DNA from: a virus
Length of the DNA: 20,854 bases
Virus record (IMG/VR): IMGVR_UViG_3300007603_000495
Location: 1-20,854 of that record
Reading direction: 5' to 3' (one strand)
Shown here: in pieces, positions 1 to 7,251 of the stretch
Position numbering within the stretch: position 1 is the stretch's first letter
Layout: the number at the start of each line of letters is the position of its first letter
Notes under the pieces: generated by a model
Seen by the model: the letters and a program-made list of their open reading frames with translations, nothing else
Database searches by the model: none
What the model was told of the DNA's origin: nothing
Program-made: the position numbers and the translations under genes

Positions 1-25
1 AGGCCTTTCCAATAATATAACTCAT
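1..25 (-). CDS. Possible start of a further gene, cut by the window edge
   Basis: Eleven bases after the IscU stop, the minus strand has an ATG at 25-23 followed by an open frame to the window edge (MSYIIGKA). The A/T-only stretch before this ATG resembles what precedes other starts here, and the spacing fits the tight packing of the window. Only eight codons are visible, so no function can be given and the call rests on position alone. Confidence 0.35.
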
Positions 26-36
26 AATTTTATTTT

Positions 37-447
37 TTATATATGTGTATCTTCAAATACCAATTCCTCCAATCCTTGTTTTTGTCTATAATCGTTTATT
101 GCAGATTTGATAGCATCTTCTGCTAATACTGAACAGTGGATTTTAACAGGAGGTAGATTTAGTTCTTCTACTAATTCCATATTGTCCATTTTAACTGCTT
201 CGTCTAATGTCATACCCTTCAACCACTCCGTTGCTAATGAAGATGCTGCAATTGCACTTCCGCAACCGAATGTTTTGAATTTTGCATCAGTTATAACATT
301 GTCATTTACTTCTATTTGTAGTCTCATTACATCACCACATTCCGGTGCTCCCACTAAACCTGTACCCACATTGGATTTTGATTTGTCCAAAGTTCCTACA
401 TTTTTTGGGTTTTGGTAATGGTCAATTACCTTTTCACTATATGCCAT
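37..447 (-). CDS. iscU: IscU/NifU-N iron-sulfur cluster assembly scaffold
   Basis: This is a full-length IscU-type scaffold of 136 residues (the family is usually near 128). In the host ISC pathway IscU receives sulfur from the cysteine desulfurase IscS and builds a [2Fe-2S] cluster, which HscA/HscB help pass on. The ligand residues are all present: C37 and D39 (ECGD), C62 (FGCGSA), and H104-C105 (IHCS). The LPPVK chaperone-recognition motif sits at residues 98-102. No IscS, IscA or ferredoxin gene is visible nearby, so it would have to work with the host machinery. It follows the GHMP kinase after the largest gap in the window (51 bases), so it may have its own promoter. Identity is very secure; the role in infection is inferred. 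The radical SAM protein and Cas4-like nuclease encoded in this window are plausible clients. Confidence 0.96.
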   Translation of the reverse strand: MAYSEKVIDHYQNPKNVGTLDKSKSNVGTGLVGAPECGDVMRLQIEVNDNVITDAKFKTFGCGSAIAASSLATEWLKGMTLDEAVKMDNMELVEELNLPPVKIHCSVLAEDAIKSAINDYRQKQGLEELVFEDTHI

Positions 448-474
448 ATTATCTGTTTATCTATAAATATACGA

Positions 475-482
475 CAAATTTA
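475..482 (-). promoter_or_regulatory. Weak candidate -7 box ahead of iscU
   Basis: On the minus strand the octamer TAAATTTG matches the Bacteroidota -7 consensus TAnnTTTG and lies 27 bases before the iscU start, in the largest intergenic gap of the window. No properly spaced -33 TTG element is seen, and such octamers are easily found by chance in A/T-rich DNA. This is a candidate only. Confidence 0.2.
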
Positions 483-498
483 TTACTTTACCAAATCT

Positions 499-1533
499 TT
501 ATCCGATTTGCCAAGTTCTAATACCTAATTTATTCCATGTAAAAGGTTGATGATATCCCATTTTTAATTTATCCAATGCTTTAATTACATCGTATTTTGT
601 ATTATTTGGACAATAGAAAAACATAAATCCACCACCACCGGCTCCACTTATCTTTCCACCGGTTGCACCAGCTTCCAATGCCGTTTTGTATAGTAATTCT
701 ATTTCAGGTGTACTAATACCCTTAGCTAACATTTTCTTTTGCTGAAACCCGTAATCTAATATTTCACCTAAATCATCAATCGTTCCTTTAATCAAACAAT
801 CTTTCATCAATTTTGCCTGTTCTACTAATGCATGAAGTGATAGTGTGGATGTTTTATTTTTATCTTTCATCTTTTGTACCTGTTCAGTCAATACATCGGA
901 ACTATTGCGAGTAAAATTGGTAAAATAAAGAACTACATTATTTTCCATTTCATCTTGTACACTATCCTTTATACGAAGTGGGTTGACTATTACATCATCA
1001 CCTTTAAATTCCATATAATTAAATCCACCAAATGCTGCTTCGTATTGGTCTTGCTTACCACCATTTTCTTTTAACTCCACTCTTTCAATTTGAATTGCCA
1101 TTTCAGCAATATCATATTCACCTAATGGTAAGTTGAACAATTCCATATAAACACCAATAAGAGAAACTATAAGAGTAGATGACGTACCTAAACCACTACC
1201 CGTTGGAACATCCTGATTGGAAACAATGTTATATCCAATTGGTTCTATTTTATATCGTTTACAAATGTGATTATGAGTTGCTTTAAACAACTTTAATCCA
1301 TATGAACAATCTAACTCATCACTAAAATCATGCTCTTCAAATTCGTCTTTATTTATCCATTTAAACGTAACTCTGGTATCATCCCTCAATTCCAAAGATG
1401 TGTGAGTAAATAAACGAATGGTAGTATTGATTACAGCACCTGTGTGGTACTTGCAATAATCAGGCATATCCGTACCTCCACCACCAAAACTAATTCTGAA
1501 TGGAACTTTGCTCCTGTAAGTTTTTTTCTTCAT
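499..1533 (-). CDS. hddA: GHMP sugar kinase, D-glycero-alpha-D-manno-heptose-7-phosphate kinase-like
   Basis: A 344-residue GHMP-superfamily kinase. The N-terminal motif RISFGGGGTD (residues 13-22) is the hallmark start of the HddA/fucokinase-like branch. The ATP-binding motif PTGSGLGTSST is at 110-120, a GGKQDQYEAAFGG segment with the probable catalytic Asp162 is at 158-170, and the C-terminal glycine motif GGKISGAGGGG is at 292-302. HddA phosphorylates heptose 7-phosphate at O-1 on the way to GDP-heptose for surface glycans. Length and motif order match a complete enzyme. The start overlaps the end of the HNH-like gene by 44 bases, in another frame. A nucleotidyltransferase (7693-8514) and a HAD phosphatase (3336-4199) could supply other steps, but no GmhA-type isomerase is visible. 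The exact sugar is uncertain; a fucose or mannose-type kinase cannot be excluded. Confidence 0.88.
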   Translation of the reverse strand: MKKKTYRSKVPFRISFGGGGTDMPDYCKYHTGAVINTTIRLFTHTSLELRDDTRVTFKWINKDEFEEHDFSDELDCSYGLKLFKATHNHICKRYKIEPIGYNIVSNQDVPTGSGLGTSSTLIVSLIGVYMELFNLPLGEYDIAEMAIQIERVELKENGGKQDQYEAAFGGFNYMEFKGDDVIVNPLRIKDSVQDEMENNVVLYFTNFTRNSSDVLTEQVQKMKDKNKTSTLSLHALVEQAKLMKDCLIKGTIDDLGEILDYGFQQKKMLAKGISTPEIELLYKTALEAGATGGKISGAGGGGFMFFYCPNNTKYDVIKALDKLKMGYHQPFTWNKLGIRTWQIG

Positions 1534-2095
1534 CTTCTGTTATTTGTCCTCCGTTTTCTGCGTACCAATTTTTTACATTTCGTTCACCTACTAATAAGAA
1601 AAAGCAATTATAACATAATGCTCTAATATTGTCTAATTTTCTATTATTCAAATTTCCATCAAGGAAGTCAATTAACAATGGCATTTTACCATCCGTAATT
1701 CTTTCTTCACTAAACCCACAACTACTACAAATTTTTGGAATATATCCACTATTAAATAGTTTGTTTTTAAATTTATGTAATGGGTAGTGTAAGTGTTTAC
1801 CTTCAATAATATCGTCAATATGATATTTTTTGTTTTTGATTGTTTTGGCCTTTTCAATTCCAATACCATATGGGTTTTTAAGGTCGTCAAATACACCATA
1901 CATCTTTGCGTATTTCTTATATGTGTTATAAGATACACCCAATGTTCTTGCGGCTTCAAATGCTGAACGTGACTTTTCTTGTGCTGCTTTGATTTGGGAT
2001 TCCATTAAAGGTCTTGCTCCTAATCCTCTTTTTGTAGTTCTACTATTTTCTAAATTTGGGAAAAACCCTTCTACTTCTTGGTTTTCATTTTCCAT
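1490..2095 (-). CDS. HNH-like zinc protein with degenerate active site
   Basis: A 201-residue protein. Residues 42-62 (SRSAFEAARTLGVSYNTYKKY) look like a helix-turn-helix, as in DNA-binding parts of phage HNH endonucleases. The C-terminal part has the two zinc knuckles of an HNH fold, C123-x2-C126 and C161-x2-C164, flanking a beta-beta-alpha-like stretch. The catalytic histidines expected between and after them are replaced: the usual IDHIDG is LIDFLDG here (142-147), and LCpnCH is LCYNCFF. Zinc binding and fold therefore look kept while nuclease activity is probably lost. From memory, similar proteins recur in marine T4-like phages; a regulatory or DNA-binding role is a guess. It starts just after a pair of direct repeats and overlaps the GHMP kinase start by 44 bases. 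Confidence 0.85.
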   Translation of the reverse strand: MENENQEVEGFFPNLENSRTTKRGLGARPLMESQIKAAQEKSRSAFEAARTLGVSYNTYKKYAKMYGVFDDLKNPYGIGIEKAKTIKNKKYHIDDIIEGKHLHYPLHKFKNKLFNSGYIPKICSSCGFSEERITDGKMPLLIDFLDGNLNNRKLDNIRALCYNCFFLLVGERNVKNWYAENGGQITEDEEKNLQEQSSIQN

Positions 2096-2123
2096 ACTAA
2101 TAACTATTTAATTGTACTAATAA
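2095..2123. repeat. Pair of 9-bp direct repeats at the HNH-like gene start
   Basis: TACTAATAA occurs at 2095-2103 and again at 2115-2123 on the plus strand (TTATTAGTA on the minus strand), a period of 20 bases. The two copies fill most of the short gap between the SGNH gene and the HNH-like gene, and the proximal copy runs into the ATG. Two same-phase copies could be an operator or a leader element; chance in A/T-rich DNA is also possible. Confidence 0.5.
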
Positions 2124-2128
2124 GTATA

Positions 2129-2887
2129 TCAAAAATTATTTTTTATGTACTCAGATAAAATACTTGCAATTTTTTCATTTCCCACTATACCAGCATGTGT
2201 ATCAATTTTTACACCCAATTCATCATTTATTGTTAATTTATTATCAACAATCCAATGATGCATTTTTTTGTTATCAAAAAATAAAAAATTATAATCATTT
2301 GTTATAGCATTATGATTTAAAAATTCTTTAAATCCGGCACAATCTATTAATATAAATTTTAAACCAACATTTGACATATATGAAATTAAACCTAATAAAT
2401 TTATAAATGATTTTTTTGCTTCTAAATCAACATTAATAAAATTATCAAAACAATTTGTTAAATCATCATATATTTTTAAAATATCAGAAACATCATATCC
2501 ATTTCTAATATTTGTTAAATCTTTGGTTGGATTTTTTATAGTTCCCCACGTTATATTTATGAATCTATCAAGTTTATTTGAATAAAATTCATCTCTCCAC
2601 ATTGGAGGTAACTCTAATATAAATAATGTATTTTTTGATATATTTTTTTTATCAAAAATAAATTGATATGTTTTTCTTATCAATCTATTTAATGAACCAC
2701 CGGGTACGGCTTCATTTATTATTTTTGTTTGAAAATTAGTAGCGATTATATTTGGATAAGAAAAATCAATATGATTTTGTATTTCAATGTTTAATTTTTC
2801 TTTATATATTTTTTTTATTTCAATTAAATCCAAACCATTTCCACAACTAAAACTAGAACCATTTACATATATTGAATTAAAACTCAT
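2129..2887 (-). CDS. SGNH/GDSL hydrolase-like protein (third copy)
   Basis: A 252-residue protein with the block pattern of SGNH hydrolases. NGSSFS at residues 9-14 corresponds to the FGDSFS nucleophile block, with Ser12 as likely nucleophile and the usual Asp replaced by Ser. VPGGSLN near residues 61-67 supplies the oxyanion Gly/Asn pair, and DTHAGIVGNEKIA near the C terminus supplies the Asp-x-His dyad. Such enzymes remove or transfer acyl groups on sugars or lipids. No signal peptide is seen, so it would act in the cytoplasm or in the virion. The start shares TAATG with the stop of the APS-kinase-like gene. The sequence is richer in Asn, Ile, Lys and Phe than most neighbours. The substrate is unknown, and the altered first block makes catalytic activity uncertain. 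Confidence 0.72.
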   Translation of the reverse strand: MSFNSIYVNGSSFSCGNGLDLIEIKKIYKEKLNIEIQNHIDFSYPNIIATNFQTKIINEAVPGGSLNRLIRKTYQFIFDKKNISKNTLFILELPPMWRDEFYSNKLDRFINITWGTIKNPTKDLTNIRNGYDVSDILKIYDDLTNCFDNFINVDLEAKKSFINLLGLISYMSNVGLKFILIDCAGFKEFLNHNAITNDYNFLFFDNKKMHHWIVDNKLTINDELGVKIDTHAGIVGNEKIASILSEYIKNNF

Positions 2888-3333
2888 TATAATATAAATT
2901 TTAATAATTTTTTAAATGTGTCATCTGAATTTTCCGATGTGTCCAAATCTATATAAAATTCCGTTGGTGGTTCGTAGTCTAATGCAAATTTATCCTCTCT
3001 ACCTCTAATCTTCTTTGTATGACAATATATCTCTTGTACTTTACATTGAGACTTAAATTCTTCTCTTAATTCTTTGTAAGGACTAACTAAACTGATTACA
3101 ACATCGTTCCCTGATGCATCTAAAAACTTAGCTATATCAAATGCTTTTTGGATATTTTTTTCTCTACCTTCCTTTGAATAATCTTGATTGGGAAATATTT
3201 CTCTTAATTGGTCACCATCTATTTGAAACACAGATTTTCTCCAATTCTTTTTATCCGTTTGTAACCACATTTGTAACTTCTTAGCCAAAGTAGTTTTACC
3301 ACTTCCCGGCTGACCTGTGAAAAGGTATATCAT
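2887..3333 (-). CDS. Short adenylylsulfate-kinase-like P-loop protein
   Basis: A 148-residue P-loop kinase. The Walker A motif GQPGSGKTT is at 7-15, QIDGDQLRE at 37-45 matches the APS-kinase DGDxLR substrate segment, VVISLVSPY at 78-86 matches the (F)ISPF region, and a DYEPP segment lies at 119-123. APS kinase (CysC) phosphorylates adenylylsulfate to PAPS, the donor for sulfation. This protein is about 50 residues shorter than typical CysC (near 200) and lacks the long RDPKGLYKKA lid, having a short RGRE segment (110-113) instead. It could be a minimal phage-type APS kinase or a kinase for another small molecule. Nothing resembling a sulfotransferase or ATP sulfurylase is visible in the window. 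It lies two bases after the HAD gene and overlaps the next gene by one base (TAATG). Confidence 0.85.
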   Translation of the reverse strand: MIYLFTGQPGSGKTTLAKKLQMWLQTDKKNWRKSVFQIDGDQLREIFPNQDYSKEGREKNIQKAFDIAKFLDASGNDVVISLVSPYKELREEFKSQCKVQEIYCHTKKIRGREDKFALDYEPPTEFYIDLDTSENSDDTFKKLLKFIL

Positions 3334-3335
3334 AA

Positions 3336-4199
3336 CTATTTATTTTTTAATGCGAATTGTGCCGCTTTGTATGCTGGTTTAGTTTTATCGTATCCTAATG
3401 CTGTTTTGATTTTGATTTTATTACCGGTCTCTGGATTTTTGATTGTTTTATCTAAATCTCTTTTTGGTAATAATGATTTCAAACTCATATCATTTTTTTT
3501 AGGTTCAACTCGTTTACTTGCTTCCTTATCTTTTTGGGATTTCATATCAGATTGTTTTGGTGGTGCAGGAATATCGTGTTTGACATGACTAACCTTCATT
3601 TTGATATCAGGATATTTGTCTTTAAGTTTGTTTACTGCAGTAATGTTTTTATGAGAATCATCTATAAAAAATACATCATTATATCCTGCTTTAATTTTAT
3701 CTTCAATCCAATCTGCTTTGTCTTGAGGGTTATTAGATGCTAGCGCAACTACATATATACCTTCCAATCCAATATCTTGTAAATAATCTTTAACAGGTTT
3801 GTATGCACTTCTAGCAGTTAATATTACTACCTTTCTTTCACCTTCTGCGTTTACAACCGTTTTTAATAACTTAGTAACACCTTTAATTTCTTGGGGTTGT
3901 TTAACTTGTTCAAAATCTGAAAAATCATAATTGTCTCCGTCTTTTGGTTCATATATTGCGTATTCTCCAGGAGTTAATTTTGATTTCTTTCCGTCTTTAC
4001 TTGTAATGTATATGTGAGATTTTGTTTTAACCAATGTATCATCAAAGTCAAATATTCTTAATTTTTTGGTTTCTTCTTCTTGCAATGGTGTAAATGCGTT
4101 TACCATTGGGTTTCCGTAAACTTTACCCAATTCAATATTACGGCCGTCTAACTTTGCAAATCGTTGACCGAAGAAAAATTCTTTAAGTAAATTAACCAT
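3336..4199 (-). CDS. HAD-superfamily phosphatase with basic C-terminal tail
   Basis: A 287-residue protein with a HAD core. Motif I, FDFDDTLVKT (residues 50-59), gives nucleophile D51 and acid/base D53. Motif II is Thr128 in VVILTAR, and motif IV is FFIDDSH (177-183) with D180/D181. The core resembles polynucleotide/nucleotide-type or small-molecule HAD phosphatases. About 45 residues precede the core, and a Lys-rich linker (210-250) leads to a C-terminal segment with NPETGNKIKIKTAL and PAYKAAQ (255-281). That segment resembles small basic adaptor motifs seen in some viral proteins, a comparison made from memory. It overlaps the membrane/coiled-coil gene by 8 bases and is followed by the APS-kinase-like gene. 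It could act in sugar-phosphate metabolism or in nucleic-acid end processing; the sequence does not decide. Confidence 0.85.
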   Translation of the reverse strand: MVNLLKEFFFGQRFAKLDGRNIELGKVYGNPMVNAFTPLQEEETKKLRIFDFDDTLVKTKSHIYITSKDGKKSKLTPGEYAIYEPKDGDNYDFSDFEQVKQPQEIKGVTKLLKTVVNAEGERKVVILTARSAYKPVKDYLQDIGLEGIYVVALASNNPQDKADWIEDKIKAGYNDVFFIDDSHKNITAVNKLKDKYPDIKMKVSHVKHDIPAPPKQSDMKSQKDKEASKRVEPKKNDMSLKSLLPKRDLDKTIKNPETGNKIKIKTALGYDKTKPAYKAAQFALKNK

Positions 4200-4506
4200 T
4201 TAATTGTCTCTTTGCTTTTGGTAGTGCTTTTTCTAATTTATCATTCTCTTTTGTAAGGAATTCAACCTTAACACTCAATGCTGCTACTTCTTTTGTAAGT
4301 GCTAATACCATATTACGAAGGTCATCTTTTTCTCTTGATGCTGCTTCTAACAATCCTTCTAATTTAGAGATACGGTCTTTACAATCGTGTCTGATAAAAT
4401 CCTCATCTCTTTCTTTGTGCATTTGTCTTTTTTCATAATAACGAAATGCTCCTGCCGAACCTAATACGGTTACTATTGATATTATTACTGTGTATAAGTT
4501 TTCCAT
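4192..4506 (-). CDS. Small membrane-anchored coiled-coil protein
   Basis: A 104-residue protein. Residues 4-22 are hydrophobic (YTVIISIVTVLGSAGAFRY) and look like a single N-terminal membrane segment or signal anchor. From about residue 45 to 95 the sequence is a heptad-rich coiled coil (ISKLEGLLEAASREKDDLR, then repeated Leu/Val spacing) ending in a basic tail. The only cysteine is C42. This layout resembles inner-membrane spanin (Rz-type) proteins, but no outer spanin, holin or endolysin is visible next to it, so the lysis role is only a possibility. A structural or assembly role is also open. It begins in a TAATG overlap with the 127-aa gene and overlaps the HAD gene by 8 bases, so the three genes form a tight block. 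Confidence 0.85.
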   Translation of the reverse strand: MENLYTVIISIVTVLGSAGAFRYYEKRQMHKERDEDFIRHDCKDRISKLEGLLEAASREKDDLRNMVLALTKEVAALSVKVEFLTKENDKLEKALPKAKRQLNG

Positions 4507-4889
4507 TATGCTTCTTCTCCTCCTTCTAATTTATGAAAACTTGTGTTAGCTTGGTTAATAAATTGCATTGCCTGTGAAATATGGTCTTGAATCCAACCTG
4601 GTAAATTCATTTCTTTTTCTCCTACTTTACCTTTTAATTCAGTTGCGTTACGAATAATATCATCTAATTGGCCACCTGCCATTGAAACTTCGTGGTCTTG
4701 TGTTTCAGGACCTTCATTTAACTTACTTTTAAGTAATTCGGTCATTTTATTATAGACTTGTTCTCCACCATCTTGTCCAAATCTATATGCTCCACCCAAT
4801 TTTTCATAGATTTGAATCTTATGTTTCATTGGAAGTTTTTTCTCATTTACTGCTTTCCAAATTTTGGGATGTGTTATTTCAAATTTCAT
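4506..4889 (-). CDS. Conserved-looking phage protein of unknown function, 127 aa
   Basis: A soluble protein of 127 residues with no recognisable catalytic motif. The N-terminal third is basic (HPKIWKAVNEKKLPMKHK). The C-terminal third carries LPGWIQDHISQAMQFINQA (about 95-113), a Trp-containing amphipathic helix type that I associate from memory with small T4-like phage proteins of unknown, perhaps structural or assembly, role. No signal peptide or membrane segment is present. It is followed by the membrane/coiled-coil protein through a TAATG junction, which suggests the two are made in a fixed ratio. I do not assign a function. Confidence 0.82.
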   Translation of the reverse strand: MKFEITHPKIWKAVNEKKLPMKHKIQIYEKLGGAYRFGQDGGEQVYNKMTELLKSKLNEGPETQDHEVSMAGGQLDDIIRNATELKGKVGEKEMNLPGWIQDHISQAMQFINQANTSFHKLEGGEEA

Positions 4890-4895
4890 ATTTTA

Positions 4896-5543
4896 TTATT
4901 GTATATACGGATATAAATATTGAAAAAATTCTAAATGACCCAATTTATTAAAATGTTTGTCTCCATCCGAACACCAATATTGTGGATTTTTTTTAATAAA
5001 GTTATCAAAAAAACTAAATTGGTTATTATATTGTATTATATTGTCTGAAAATTTATGTCTTACTACAAATTGAAAGTGTGAAAATCCGTATTTTTCGTTT
5101 ATAGGGTCTAAATCTCTATCAATACACCAAATATAAAATTTAACACCAATGGTTTTTAAATAATTAAATATAAATTCCATTTTTACTAAATCTTGTTTGA
5201 TATATTCATCCATATCCAATGATTTATATTCAAAAAAATCCATCTCTACTTTTATAAATCTATCATCATACCCAATAGCAACCGTAGTATTTTGAAATGG
5301 GTCTAATACTCTATTATAAAATCCAATTTCAAAAATAACAATATCATCTTTTTTTATATCTTCGTATTTTTCAAAAAATTTGTTTATTATTTCACCATTA
5401 GAAGCACCTATAATAGCATGATTTATAAGATTTAAATTTAATTTTTCAGATAATAAAATCGGCCAAGAATCGTTTATTTCAACTTCGTTAGTAGAGGTAA
5501 AATTTGTTGAAAATGAATCACCAAATATGTACAAATTATTCAT
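4896..5543 (-). CDS. SGNH/GDSL hydrolase-like protein (second copy)
   Basis: A 215-residue SGNH-type protein. The nucleophile block FGDSFS is at residues 7-12 (Ser10), the GASNGE stretch near 46-51 gives the oxyanion Gly and Asn, and the terminal DKHFNKLGH (195-203) gives the Asp-x-His pair. The family includes esterases and acyltransferases that trim or add acetyl groups on carbohydrates. There is no signal peptide, so intracellular glycan tailoring or a virion role is more likely than secretion. It follows the glycosyltransferase at 5561-6463 after 17 bases and precedes the 127-aa gene by 6 bases. It shares block layout with the SGNH proteins at 2129-2887 and 13694-14380, but the three are clearly diverged. 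Confidence 0.8.
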   Translation of the reverse strand: MNNLYIFGDSFSTNFTSTNEVEINDSWPILLSEKLNLNLINHAIIGASNGEIINKFFEKYEDIKKDDIVIFEIGFYNRVLDPFQNTTVAIGYDDRFIKVEMDFFEYKSLDMDEYIKQDLVKMEFIFNYLKTIGVKFYIWCIDRDLDPINEKYGFSHFQFVVRHKFSDNIIQYNNQFSFFDNFIKKNPQYWCSDGDKHFNKLGHLEFFQYLYPYIQ

Positions 5544-5560
5544 ATTTACTTCTATTGGTG

Positions 5561-6463
5561 TTATTTTATTTTATTTAGTTCTTCTTGAAATACTGAATAT
5601 GATTGTTTTTTAAATTCTTCTTTTCTATCAATTCTTTTTATTAAAGTATCATAGTGTATTCTATTTCTATAAATATAATTCTCACAAACAATATAATTCT
5701 TCAATTTAAACTGATATATGTTTTCACCTGTTTCATTTAATTTTTCAATTCCCCACATTAAAAATGTATCATCAGGTCCATATGCTCCCATTGATTCAGG
5801 TAAGGGTATTCTATCCAATAATGGTTTTGATAAAAGTGTAAACCATCCTGCACCAAATTTAGTTTTAGGTTGTCCTGAAACATTATTAAGTACAGTTTCT
5901 AATTCTACATCTCCAACCTCACCACTTTCAGAAAATGGGTTATTGGTTTTACAATAGTCTAATGGTTTGTTTAAATAATTTGAGTTAACTAAACAATCCC
6001 AAGTCGTATCCCAATATTTAACAATTTCCGGTGTAATAAAATATTTATCAATGTGTTTATCGGTTTCATTTAATCTATCAATACTTGCTTCCATATAGTA
6101 CAATATTTTATCATCAAAGCAAATATCCGTATCTAACCAAATAAAATGAGTTGCATCGGTAATTTCTTTGTGTGCATACCTTTTACATTGAAATGCTCCC
6201 ATAACTTCTTCTCTAATTTGCATTACAGAACTACCTGCCCAATTCGTCAATGACTTTAATGAATTGAATCTATCTATAAAAAATTGTTTATCAACTTTAG
6301 AATTACTCCAATCTATTAAATACTCAGATACTGAAAGTGAGATATAAAATGAATAATTTTCTCCTTTGATATATTTAGATGCTTTATTTAAATCCACCAA
6401 TACCCTTTCTAAATCATCCAACTCATGTGGCATTACGAATGATGTTATAACTATTTTTTTCAT
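5561..6463 (-). CDS. Glycosyltransferase, GT-A type with DTD motif
   Basis: A 300-residue protein starting with a beta strand (KKIVITSFVMP). The metal-binding DxD motif of GT-A glycosyltransferases is clear as FIWLDTDICFDD (residues 107-118, DTD at 111-113). Later segments GAGWFTLLSK and YGPDDTFLMWG match the acceptor-side region of GT2-like enzymes, where an acidic pair (here the DD of PDDTF) often acts as catalytic base. No membrane segment is seen, so it is a soluble transferase. It overlaps the preceding glycosyltransferase by four bases (ATGA). Donor and acceptor cannot be read from the sequence. Confidence 0.83.
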   Translation of the reverse strand: MKKIVITSFVMPHELDDLERVLVDLNKASKYIKGENYSFYISLSVSEYLIDWSNSKVDKQFFIDRFNSLKSLTNWAGSSVMQIREEVMGAFQCKRYAHKEITDATHFIWLDTDICFDDKILYYMEASIDRLNETDKHIDKYFITPEIVKYWDTTWDCLVNSNYLNKPLDYCKTNNPFSESGEVGDVELETVLNNVSGQPKTKFGAGWFTLLSKPLLDRIPLPESMGAYGPDDTFLMWGIEKLNETGENIYQFKLKNYIVCENYIYRNRIHYDTLIKRIDRKEEFKKQSYSVFQEELNKIK

Positions 6464-7251
6464 TTGTATTTATTTTCTATTAATTGTTTAAGTTCTTCGT
6501 TTCTATCATATTGATGAACTAATGTATACAATTCACCTTTTGAATTTTTTATTTCATTTCCATCTATGGTTGATAATTCTTCGGTATATGGTAGTATATC
6601 TCCCTTTTTTAACTTTAAATGCAACTGTGCTGCAAATCCTTCTTGTTGTTTTACAAACTGAACTTTGTCTTTCCATTGGTACATATGAATTAAAATGTTA
6701 TATGCTGCTTGGTCAGATAATTGTTCAGGATTAGATGTGGTTAAACTCCATCTATAAATGTCAATAAATAAATCTCTAATTGCTTCTTTTTTACCTACAA
6801 TAGTACCTGCACAATATATTTCCTCATTTTGTAACCACTCCCATTCCATAGGAAAACTGGTTCCCGCATTTAATCTTGCCCATTCTTCATCTCCAAATTT
6901 TAATGATTCTGAAAATGCCAAAATATCTCGTCTCATCCATTTATTTAACCATTCGGTTGGGTCTTTTTGAAATATAATATCTTTAACATCCACCCAAATA
7001 ATTACATCAGTTTCGTATTGATGTAATAAAGAATACATATCTCTAAATCTTTGTAATATAATATGTTGTTGTGGTTCTGATTGAACTATTAACCAACCTT
7101 TATTTGTAAGATATTCAATTGTGTCTTGCGATATATCATATACCAACATTAACTTTTCTCCTGCAAATCCACTCATATCAATGGATTCAACAAATGGTCT
7201 AATTTGTTCTATTCCATATTTAGTTATGCACCCTACTATTGTGTATTTCAT
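6460..7251 (-). CDS. Glycosyltransferase-like protein, GT-A type with DVKD motif
   Basis: A 263-residue protein beginning MKYTIVGCITKYG, a nucleotide-binding-like first strand. IIWVDVKDIIFQKDP (residues 84-98) carries a DxxD/DxD-like metal site (DVKD, 88-91) followed by the IFQ(K)D element that is common in GT8/GT77-like enzymes handling hexoses. YCAGTIVGKKEAIRD (146-160) and SDQAAYN (179-185) fit the downstream acceptor-site pattern of such families. It overlaps the GDPD-like gene by 32 bases and shares ATGA with the next glycosyltransferase, so it is embedded in the island. The specific family is tentative. Confidence 0.8.
   Translation of the reverse strand: MKYTIVGCITKYGIEQIRPFVESIDMSGFAGEKLMLVYDISQDTIEYLTNKGWLIVQSEPQQHIILQRFRDMYSLLHQYETDVIIWVDVKDIIFQKDPTEWLNKWMRRDILAFSESLKFGDEEWARLNAGTSFPMEWEWLQNEEIYCAGTIVGKKEAIRDLFIDIYRWSLTTSNPEQLSDQAAYNILIHMYQWKDKVQFVKQQEGFAAQLHLKLKKGDILPYTEELSTIDGNEIKNSKGELYTLVHQYDRNEELKQLIENKYK

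Noticed and set aside
448-498. T4-type late promoter (TATAAATA) ahead of iscU
   Set aside because: The exact motif lies on the plus strand, opposite to transcription, and the minus strand has only TATTTATA, so it is not in a usable orientation.
492-510. Inverted repeat CAAATC/GATTTG at the end of the GHMP kinase gene as a terminator
   Set aside because: The stem is only six A/T-rich base pairs, overlaps the coding end and is not followed by a T-run on the minus strand.
1672-1959. A 95-codon minus-strand frame inside the HNH-like gene
   Set aside because: It is a shifted reading of the same DNA; the HNH-like frame has zinc knuckles and a plausible start, while this one has no motif.
1490-2095. 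Active HNH homing endonuclease
   Set aside because: Catalytic histidines are replaced by Asp and Phe even though the zinc cysteines are kept.
4192-4506. Definite spanin or lysis protein
   Set aside because: One membrane segment and a coiled coil are suggestive, but no outer spanin, holin or endolysin is next to it.
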